Source of the DNA: Rhodospirillales bacterium
Lineage (GTDB): Bacteria > Pseudomonadota > Alphaproteobacteria > UBA8366 > JADFVY01
Direction: 5' to 3'
Assembly (NCBI GenBank): GCA_024644185.1
Contig: JAHELM010000174.1
Location: forward strand, 1 to 6,027
Length of the DNA: 6,027 bases
Of the stretch, positions 1-4,878 are shown piece by piece (the stretch's first letter is position 1; each line of letters opens with the position of its first letter). The translations under genes and the position numbers were made by a program. The notes below the pieces were generated by a model. That model searched no databases and was not told where the DNA came from. It was given only the letters and a program-made list of their open reading frames with translations.

Positions 1-267
1 CGGATAATTGATCGAAGCCGCCAGCATGGCGGCGGCCGAGGCCTCGCTGGAGCAGGCCTCCACATGCACGCCCAGTTCGGCCATGAAGTCCCTGGCCGAG
101 ACCATGACGTCCAGCAGGTGCGAGACCGGGGCCCCCTGATAGCCGCCCACATAGGTCACGCCGGATTGCAGCAGGGCCTTGGTGACGGCCAGAATGCCCT
201 CACCCTGGAACAGCTCGCCTTCGCCCAGCTTCAGCTGTTCGATTTCGGCGGTAAAGGCGCGCTCCAT
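1..267 (-). CDS. Indolepyruvate:ferredoxin oxidoreductase-like protein, N-terminal part (runs off the left edge)
   Basis: The first 89 residues are present, starting at ATG 267-265; the rest lies beyond base 1. The protein begins MERAFTAEIEQLKLGEGELF and continues through a GEGILAVTKALLQSGV segment (about residues 23-37), GGYQGAPVSHLLD (41-53) and a VHVEACSSEASAAAML segment (67-82). This matches the N-terminal thiamine-diphosphate (pyrimidine-binding) domain of the IorA / 2-oxoacid:ferredoxin oxidoreductase family. Known members oxidatively decarboxylate aryl-2-oxoacids to aryl-CoA while reducing ferredoxin, in the cytoplasm. Whether this is a stand-alone alpha subunit or the long single-chain alpha-gamma fusion cannot be told from 89 residues. 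An AGGGAG ribosome-binding site nine bases before the ATG fixes the start. The gene begins 13 nt after the thioesterase stop, so the two are almost certainly co-translated. Its 2-oxoacid substrate is unknown; the family name does not prove indolepyruvate. Confidence 0.85.
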   Translation of the reverse strand, partial: MERAFTAEIEQLKLGEGELFQGEGILAVTKALLQSGVTYVGGYQGAPVSHLLDVMVSARDFMAELGVHVEACSSEASAAAMLAASINYP

Positions 268-276
268 GCCCGCGGA

Positions 277-282
277 CTCCCT
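277..282 (-). promoter_or_regulatory. Ribosome-binding site of the oxidoreductase gene
   Basis: AGGGAG on the minus strand, nine bases before ATG 267. It overlaps the TAG stop codon (281-283) of the upstream thioesterase, a layout typical of coupled translation. Confidence 0.7.
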
Positions 283-700
283 AATCGATCCCGGCGAAGC
301 GCCGCTTGATCTCGGCCGGCACGGGCAGGGCCCTGATGCCGCCCGGCCGCGTATCGTCCTTCGCTACCCAGGCGCGGATCTCGCGGCCCTCCACGCACAG
401 CGTGTCGTCACGGTAGATCTCATGATTGACGACAAAGGACTTGTTGCGCCATTCGGCGATCTGGCTGGTCACCATGAGGGTGTCGCCGAAGCGCGACGGG
501 GCGCGGAAGGTCGCCTGCGCATCCAGCAAGGGCACGCCGAGGATATTGTAGTCCTTGATCAGCCTGGCAAACGGCAACCCGACGGCATCGAACAGTTTGT
601 GCGCGCCGAAATTGAACCAGCGGAAGTAGTTCGGGTAATAGACGATTTCGGCGGGGTCGCAATCGCCCCATTCGATCTCGATCCGGATAGTGTTGCGCAC
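281..700 (-). CDS. Acyl-CoA thioesterase, 4-hydroxybenzoyl-CoA thioesterase type (hot-dog fold)
   Basis: A 139-residue single-domain hot-dog protein that would hydrolyse an acyl-CoA, probably an aromatic one, to the free acid and CoA in the cytoplasm. The N-terminal block WGDCDPAEIVYYPNYFRWF (residues 11-29) is the hallmark of the 4-hydroxybenzoyl-CoA thioesterase/YbgC group; Asp15 corresponds to the catalytic aspartate (Asp17) of the Pseudomonas CBS3 enzyme. A later EWRNKSFVVNHEIYR segment matches the family core, and the length fits the 141-residue CBS3 protein. I chose GTG 700-698 as the start: GGAGG lies 11 bases upstream and the protein then begins near the first beta strand, as in the family. 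An in-frame TTG at 721 would add seven residues but overlaps that ribosome-binding site. The gene sits 43 nt after dctM and 13 nt before the oxidoreductase gene. With pobA nearby, 4-hydroxybenzoyl-CoA is an attractive substrate, but benzoyl-, hydroxyphenylacetyl- or aliphatic-CoA esters remain possible. Confidence 0.88.
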   Translation of the reverse strand: MRNTIRIEIEWGDCDPAEIVYYPNYFRWFNFGAHKLFDAVGLPFARLIKDYNILGVPLLDAQATFRAPSRFGDTLMVTSQIAEWRNKSFVVNHEIYRDDTLCVEGREIRAWVAKDDTRPGGIRALPVPAEIKRRFAGID

Positions 701-711
701 GGGTTGTCCAG

Positions 712-716
712 CCTCC
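712..716 (-). promoter_or_regulatory. Ribosome-binding site that decides the thioesterase start
   Basis: GGAGG inside a GGGGGAGG run on the minus strand, 11 bases before GTG 700. The spacing is slightly long, but no other start codon is better placed. The run touches the alternative TTG (721-719), which therefore cannot be served by it. Confidence 0.6.
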
Positions 717-743
717 CCCAAGTGTTTCGGTCCGTTACTGGCG

Positions 744-2063
744 CTACTTCAGCAGGTGCGGCAGCGTCAGCGTCAGTGCGGGGAACAATAGCAGCAGCAG
801 TACGCGGATCACATCCGAGGCGAGGAAGGGCATCACCCCGGCAAAGGTCTCGCGCATCCGCACCTTCGGCGCCATGGAGTTGATGACGAAGACGTTCAGC
901 CCGACGGGGGGCGTGATCAGGCCCACCTCGACGACGATCAGCACGATGATGCCGAACCACATCTTCAGATCGTCCTCAGGCATCCCGAAATCCAGCACCG
1001 CCACGATCGGCCAGAACACCGGGATGGTCAGCAGGATCATCGACAGGCTGTCCATCACGCAGCCAAGGGCAAGATACAGAACCAGGATCACCATCAGGAC
1101 GGTGACCGGCGCAAAGCCGCTGCCGCCGATCATTTCGGCCAGATCCATCGGCATTCGCGACAGGCCGAGGAAGGCGTTGAAGAAATCGGCGCCCAGCAGG
1201 ATCATGAAGATCATCGCGCTGGAGACCGCGGCGCCCTTGATGCAGTCGATGAAGCCGTCCAGACGCATGCCGCCCCGCCAGACCGCGATGATGGCGATGC
1301 CGAAGGCGCCGACGGCCGCGCCCTCCGTGGGGGTGAAGACGCCGAAATAGATGCCGCCGATAACGAGGGTGAAGATCAGCAACACCGGCCAGGTCTCTAT
1401 CACCGCCCGCCAGCGCTGAGCCGAACCGGCCCGCGGGCCGACCGGGCCGGAAGCCGGGCTGATCCGCACGTAGATAGCGATGGTCAGCATATACCCGGCG
1501 GCCGCCAGGATGCCCGGGATCAGCGCCGCCTGGAACATGGTGACGATATTCGCCTCGACCGAGATGGCATAGATCACCAGCACCACCGAGGGCGGGATCA
1601 GGATGCCCAGCGTACCGCCGGCGGCCAGCGCGCCGGTCGCCAGCGCGCCGGAATACCTGTAGCGCTCCAACTCGGGCAGGGCGACCTGACCCATGGTGGC
1701 GGCGGTGGCCAGCGAGGAACCGCAGATTGCGCCAAAGCCGGCGCAGCCGCCGATCGCCGCCATGGCGACGCCGCCCTTGCGATGGCCGAGGAAGGTGTTG
1801 GCCGCATCGAACAGGGCACGGCTCAGTCCGGCGCGGCTGGCGAACTGGCCCATCAACAGGAACATCGGGATGACCGAGAGGTCGTAGTTGTAAAACGCGT
1901 AATAGGACGACGTCTTGGCGTAGCTCAGCAATGGCATCCATCCGGCCAGCGAGATGTAGCCGGCGATACCGACCGCCATCATGGCGACGGCGACGGGTAT
2001 GCGAACCACCAGCATCGCCAGCAGGATCGAGATGGCTGTGACGGCGATGGCAAAACTGCTCAT
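744..2063 (-). CDS. dctM: TRAP transporter large membrane subunit (DctM)
   Basis: A 439-residue, highly hydrophobic inner-membrane protein of the usual DctM length. It forms the ion-coupled translocation channel that moves the solute handed over by the periplasmic binding protein. Family blocks are visible in order: an N-terminal membrane helix with RIPVAVAM (21-28), DLSVIPMFLLMGQFASRAG (61-79), GGCAGFGAICGSSLATAATMG (105-125), GGTLGILIPPSVVLVIYA (149-166), YFGVFTPTEGAAVGAF (239-254), LGCVMDSLSMILLTIPVFWPI (333-353) and VEVGLITPPVGLNVFVIN (378-395), followed by a final hydrophobic helix near 418-437. The ATG at 2063 overlaps the dctQ stop in an ATGA junction and has no strong ribosome-binding site, so translation is probably coupled to dctQ. 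The gene is intact. The transporter class is certain; the substrate is not visible in this subunit. Confidence 0.97.
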   Translation of the reverse strand: MSSFAIAVTAISILLAMLVVRIPVAVAMMAVGIAGYISLAGWMPLLSYAKTSSYYAFYNYDLSVIPMFLLMGQFASRAGLSRALFDAANTFLGHRKGGVAMAAIGGCAGFGAICGSSLATAATMGQVALPELERYRYSGALATGALAAGGTLGILIPPSVVLVIYAISVEANIVTMFQAALIPGILAAAGYMLTIAIYVRISPASGPVGPRAGSAQRWRAVIETWPVLLIFTLVIGGIYFGVFTPTEGAAVGAFGIAIIAVWRGGMRLDGFIDCIKGAAVSSAMIFMILLGADFFNAFLGLSRMPMDLAEMIGGSGFAPVTVLMVILVLYLALGCVMDSLSMILLTIPVFWPIVAVLDFGMPEDDLKMWFGIIVLIVVEVGLITPPVGLNVFVINSMAPKVRMRETFAGVMPFLASDVIRVLLLLLFPALTLTLPHLLK

Positions 2064-2578
2064 CGGACACAGTCCCGCAGGTCGCGCAGCGCCGTATGGA
2101 TCGCATTGAGGCTCAGCAGCGCCAGGGATAGCGCGGCGAAGGGAAAGGCCGGCCAGATCGGTATGCCCAGGATGTAGGTGACCTCATTGTAATGGAACAT
2201 GTCGATCCCGCCGAGCGCCGCCCGCCAGGCCAGCATACCCGCAATCGAAGACAGGATCAGGCCGGCCATGGCATCGCAGAATATCTGCACGCGCCGCGGC
2301 GCCCAGGACAGGAAGATATCGACGATCACATTGCCCCGCATCAGATGGCAATAGGGCAGGAACAGGAACACCGCGACGGCATTTCCCACCTGCATCAGCT
2401 CGAAATCCCCTGGGACCGGCGCGGCAAAAAATTTCCGTCCGATGACGCTGACCACGGTCATGATGGCCAGCGACGCCATCAGCAGGCCGCCCGCAACCGC
2501 CAGCAGAAACGAGCAGTAAAGAAGCGCGCGGCCAACCGGACCGGTCGGCCGCGCGCTGTCGCTTTGAGTCTCGGCCAT
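2060..2578 (-). CDS. dctQ: TRAP transporter small membrane subunit (DctQ)
   Basis: A 172-residue protein with four predicted membrane helices (roughly residues 18-46, 63-82, 100-122 and 138-162), the standard DctQ layout. After helix 1 it carries SVIGRKFFAAPVPGDFELMQ (44-63), the most conserved DctQ motif (family pattern around GR...P.PG..E). DctQ pairs with DctM in the inner membrane and is needed for solute transport. The start is ATG 2578, with a purine-rich GAGAGGG immediately upstream at very short spacing. It begins 47 nt after dctP and overlaps dctM by 4 nt. DctQ sequences diverge quickly; identification rests on the motif, topology and position between dctP and dctM. Confidence 0.95.
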   Translation of the reverse strand: MAETQSDSARPTGPVGRALLYCSFLLAVAGGLLMASLAIMTVVSVIGRKFFAAPVPGDFELMQVGNAVAVFLFLPYCHLMRGNVIVDIFLSWAPRRVQIFCDAMAGLILSSIAGMLAWRAALGGIDMFHYNEVTYILGIPIWPAFPFAALSLALLSLNAIHTALRDLRDCVR

Positions 2579-2625
2579 TGCCCTCTCTTATGCGAGTGGG
2601 TCTGCCGGTTCGACCTTCTGGCCGG

Positions 2626-3663
2626 TCACTGGCGGTACTTCTTGATCAGGGCGCGGGCCTCGTCGACCAGCGCCTGGCCGTCAATACCCTTATCCTTGAG
2701 GTCGGCGACCCAGCGATCGATGACCGGCTGTTCGGTCATCGCCCGCAATTTGGCGGTTTCGGCGGCCGACATGACGATGATCTCGCCGTTTTCCCTGGAC
2801 TTCGCTTCGCCCGGAGTTTCCGCGTCGGCCCAGACCTGGCCCAGCCAGCCGGCGATCTTCATGCCGGAATTGTCGTCGATCACCTTTTTCAGATCGGCCG
2901 GCAGGGCCTCGTATTTCGCCTTGTTCATGGCGATCATGAACACCGACGTGTTCGGGCGGGTCGCGTTCGGGTCGTCGAGCACGGTGTGGTACTTGACCAG
3001 CTCGTAGACCTTCAGCGGTACCGCCACCTCATAGGGGATCAGCACCGCGTCGACCACGCCCTTGGACAGCATTTCCGGGATCTTCGGCACCGGCGCGCCG
3101 ATCGGCACCGCGCCCATGGCTTCGATCATCCAGCCGCCGAGCCGCGTCGGGGTGCGGATCTTCATGTCCTTGAGGTCTGCCACCGTGCGGATCGGCTCTC
3201 TCGAATGGAAGACCTGACCCTGATGCACGAAAAGCGCGATCAGGTGGTAGTCGTTGTATTCGTCGCCGTGCCGGGTGGCGAACTCGGCCAGCGCCTTGTT
3301 GGTGCTGGTGGTATCGTGATGCATGAAGGGCAGTTCAAAGACCTCGGTCTTGACGAAGCGGCCGGGGGTATAGCCCGGCAGCGTCCAGATGATGTCGACG
3401 ACGCCGTCGCGCACCTGATCCACAAGCTGCGGCGGGGCGCCGCCCAGTTGCATCGACGGATAGATGTCGATCTTGATGCGGCCGCCGGACTCCGCCATCA
3501 CCTTGTCCGCCCAGGGCACCAGCATGTGGACATGCGCTTCCGATACCGGCGGCAGCATGTGATGCAGCTTGAATGTAACTTCTTGCGCCGCCGCCTGTCC
3601 GGCAACCAGCGCCATTCCCAGCGCCCCGACCGCGGCCGGCAGCAAGCCTGTCTTGAAAGTCAT
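2626..3663 (-). CDS. dctP: TRAP transporter periplasmic solute-binding protein (DctP)
   Basis: A 345-residue exported binding protein that captures an organic acid in the periplasm and delivers it to DctQM. Residues 1-26 are a signal peptide: a Lys near the N-terminus, a hydrophobic core, and an A-A-A|QE cleavage site after residue 26. The mature protein has the DctP fold landmarks: PSMQLGGAPPQLVDQVRDG (69-87), DIIWTLPGYTPGRF (90-103), and DLKDMKIRTPTRLGG (163-177). Arg170 there is the conserved arginine that forms a salt bridge to the substrate carboxylate in the family. There is no lipobox cysteine, so it should be soluble in the periplasm. The start is well fixed by GGAGG six bases before ATG 3663. 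It lies 71 nt after the regulator gene and 47 nt before dctQ. Beside pobA and a PobR-type regulator, an aromatic carboxylate (for example 4-hydroxybenzoate or a hydroxycinnamate) is the best guess, by context only. Confidence 0.96.
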   Translation of the reverse strand: MTFKTGLLPAAVGALGMALVAGQAAAQEVTFKLHHMLPPVSEAHVHMLVPWADKVMAESGGRIKIDIYPSMQLGGAPPQLVDQVRDGVVDIIWTLPGYTPGRFVKTEVFELPFMHHDTTSTNKALAEFATRHGDEYNDYHLIALFVHQGQVFHSREPIRTVADLKDMKIRTPTRLGGWMIEAMGAVPIGAPVPKIPEMLSKGVVDAVLIPYEVAVPLKVYELVKYHTVLDDPNATRPNTSVFMIAMNKAKYEALPADLKKVIDDNSGMKIAGWLGQVWADAETPGEAKSRENGEIIVMSAAETAKLRAMTEQPVIDRWVADLKDKGIDGQALVDEARALIKKYRQ

Positions 3664-3734
3664 GGGTTTCCTCCCTCTAGGACATTTGTGTTATTTGACG
3701 TTGGAACAAACCTAATCATCTTGTTCGCCGCAAA
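3664..3734 (-). other. Regulator-dctP intergenic gap with the dctP ribosome-binding site
   Basis: A 71-nt gap that is noticeably more AT-rich than the surrounding genes. It holds the dctP ribosome-binding site (GGAGG at 3670-3674, minus strand). No hairpin followed by a T run is visible, so nothing suggests that transcription from the regulator gene stops here. No promoter with acceptable -35 and -10 boxes was found, though an activator-dependent one could sit in this AT-rich stretch. Confidence 0.5.
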
Positions 3735-4697
3735 TCAATTCATGTTATGCGCGGCCACGGCCGGCCGTCTCGCCGACCGCGGCATGATCGCCAGCTCGGG
3801 ACGCGAATGCTGGGCGGCGCGCATCGCCACTCGAAACGCCGACGGCGAGAGTTTCGCGTTCCTGGTGAAAAACCGCGTGAAATATCCGGGGTCGGAAAAT
3901 CCCAGCACGTTGGAGACTTCCTTGACGCTCATCGAGGTGTAGATCAACTGGCGGCGGGCCTCGAGCAGCACCCGGTCATGGACGATTTCCAGCGCAGATT
4001 TGCCCAGCAATCCCCGGCAGACACGGTTCAGATGCGTCGGTGTGATGCCGAGATCCGCGGCATAGGCGGCGACCGGCGCATGCTCGCGGAAGCGCCGCTC
4101 GACCAGATCGCGAAAGCGGTGGGCCTGTTCCAGCCGTTTGTCGGCGACGCTGAGGCGCCGCCGGGTTTCCGAAACAACGGCCCGCGCAAGCTGGATGAAG
4201 ACGAGGCCGAGGCAGGATTGCAAGGCGCACAGCCGGCCGGCCTCCTGGCAGAAAAACTCGTCGGCGATGCGCTGGAACAGCCGGGCGATCTCGGCGAAGT
4301 CCACCGAACCGCCTTCTTCCGGTGTGACGATCGCCGGCGCGGCCAGATCCGACAGCAATCCGGGCGCGATGGCGAGGATCGCCTGCATGGCGCGGTCGTC
4401 GATGGTCACCACCCAGCCCTCGATGTCGCGCTGGAATTCGAACCCGTGGACGACCATCGGCGGGATCACGATCAGCCCGGGAACCGGCAGGTCGACCGGC
4501 GTGCCCTCCAGCAGCATGCGCCCGCCGCCCGCTCCGATGTGGAAGAGCTGGTACAGCGTATCGTGCCGGTGCGGGCGAATGTTCCAATCGTGAATGACGC
4601 TGCGCTGCGAGATCGACTCACAATGAACGAACTCGACATCGGCCTGCGTGGAATCTTCGCCGTATAACCGGTAATTCGGTATTGTTTTTCCGGTCAT
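3735..4697 (-). CDS. pobR: AraC/XylS-family transcriptional regulator, PobR type (likely activator of pobA)
   Basis: A 320-residue cytoplasmic DNA-binding protein. The N-terminal half is a cupin-like sensor domain: it opens with IPNYRLYGE (6-14), followed by HDWNIRPHRHDTLYQLFHI (36-54) and GLIVIPPMVVHGFEF (74-88), the pattern seen in AraC-type PobR/PobC regulators of 4-hydroxybenzoate catabolism. The C-terminal half has two helix-turn-helix units, about residues 208-229 (VAAYAADLGITPTHLNRVCR) and 257-280 (VKEVSNVLGFSDPGYFTRFF), the latter being the AraC signature. About 30 basic, Pro/Ala-rich residues follow the last helix. I chose ATG 4697: a purine-rich GAGAGA precedes it and the family N-terminus follows directly. 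The in-frame TTG at 4751 coincides with a consensus -35 box and is unlikely to be translated. The gene is divergent from pobA, the usual arrangement, and upstream of the TRAP genes on the same strand. The effector is presumably 4-hydroxybenzoate or a related acid (inference). Confidence 0.9.
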   Translation of the reverse strand: MTGKTIPNYRLYGEDSTQADVEFVHCESISQRSVIHDWNIRPHRHDTLYQLFHIGAGGGRMLLEGTPVDLPVPGLIVIPPMVVHGFEFQRDIEGWVVTIDDRAMQAILAIAPGLLSDLAAPAIVTPEEGGSVDFAEIARLFQRIADEFFCQEAGRLCALQSCLGLVFIQLARAVVSETRRRLSVADKRLEQAHRFRDLVERRFREHAPVAAYAADLGITPTHLNRVCRGLLGKSALEIVHDRVLLEARRQLIYTSMSVKEVSNVLGFSDPGYFTRFFTRNAKLSPSAFRVAMRAAQHSRPELAIMPRSARRPAVAAHNMN

Positions 4698-4722
4698 GCA
4701 TTCTCTCTCATACCCGCCTTTG

Positions 4723-4751
4723 CGCATACGCAGAAGCGTTTTACGTGTCAA
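4723..4751 (-). promoter_or_regulatory. Putative sigma70 promoter of pobR
   Basis: On the minus strand a perfect TTGACA (4751-4746) is followed after exactly 17 bases by TATGCG (4728-4723), which keeps the first three bases of the -10 consensus. Initiation would fall near 4715, giving a short leader of about 18-20 nt before ATG 4697. The -10 element overlaps a small dyad, TGCG-CATA-CGCA (4721-4732), which could be an operator or chance. The weak half of the -10 box keeps confidence moderate. Confidence 0.5.
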
Positions 4752-4791
4752 TGCCAGCCATGCGCGATGTTCCGAATGTGCAAGAGTTTAT

Positions 4792-4858
4792 CGATTCTGT
4801 CTATTCCCGACCCTGGGAACGGGGCTTAAGGAAAGGGTCGCGGGTCAATACCGAATCG
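4792..4858. repeat. Nested inverted repeat upstream of pobA (candidate operator or leader hairpin)
   Basis: Two pairs of 6-bp inverted repeats share almost the same centre (4824-4825). The outer pair is CGATTC (4792-4797) with GAATCG (4853-4858); the inner pair is CGACCC (4808-4813) with GGGTCG (4835-4840). Between outer and inner arms both sides also share a GT..ATT core if a two-base offset is allowed, so the whole is an imperfect dyad with arms of 22 and 24 nt and a 21-nt centre. GGGTC is also directly repeated at 4835-4839 and 4842-4846. It could bind the regulator or fold in the pobA leader; the function is inference. Confidence 0.45.
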
Positions 4859-4878
4859 TAAACAAGGGCGGATCGTTC

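Larger units (their letters stand above)
4698..4878. promoter_or_regulatory. Divergent pobR-pobA control region
   Basis: This 181-nt gap separates the two divergent genes and must carry both promoters. The side toward pobR has a sigma70-like promoter. The side toward pobA has no good -35/-10 pair that I can see, which fits a promoter needing an AraC-type activator, and carries a nested inverted repeat ending 20 nt before the pobA start. The pobA ribosome-binding site is probably AAGGG at 4864-4868, ten bases before its ATG. Confidence 0.75.

Noticed and set aside
179..883. A 234-codon plus-strand frame opposite the thioesterase and both flanking gene ends
   Set aside because: It crosses the ends of three recognised minus-strand genes and has no family features.
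976..2106. A 376-codon minus-strand frame inside dctM
   Set aside because: Same strand but a different frame from DctM; Arg/Gly/His-rich without membrane segments, while the DctM frame carries every family motif.
3685..3710. TTTGT/ACAAA inverted repeat in the pobR-dctP gap
   Set aside because: Arms of only 5 bp with a 16-nt spacer in AT-rich sequence; expected by chance, and it resembles neither a terminator nor the dyad near pobA.
2578..3942. A 454-codon plus-strand reading frame opposite dctP and the 3' end of pobR
   Set aside because: It is antisense to two well-recognised genes, rich in Arg, His, Asp and Gly as expected from a GC-rich complementary strand, and shows no family motif.
3747..4667. 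A 306-codon plus-strand frame opposite pobR
   Set aside because: Antisense to a clear AraC-family gene, with shadow-type composition and no recognisable domain.
4772..4856. CCGAAT repeated directly at 4772-4777 and 4851-4856
   Set aside because: A six-base repeat 79 bp apart with no extended similarity; the second copy is already part of the nested dyad, so chance is sufficient.
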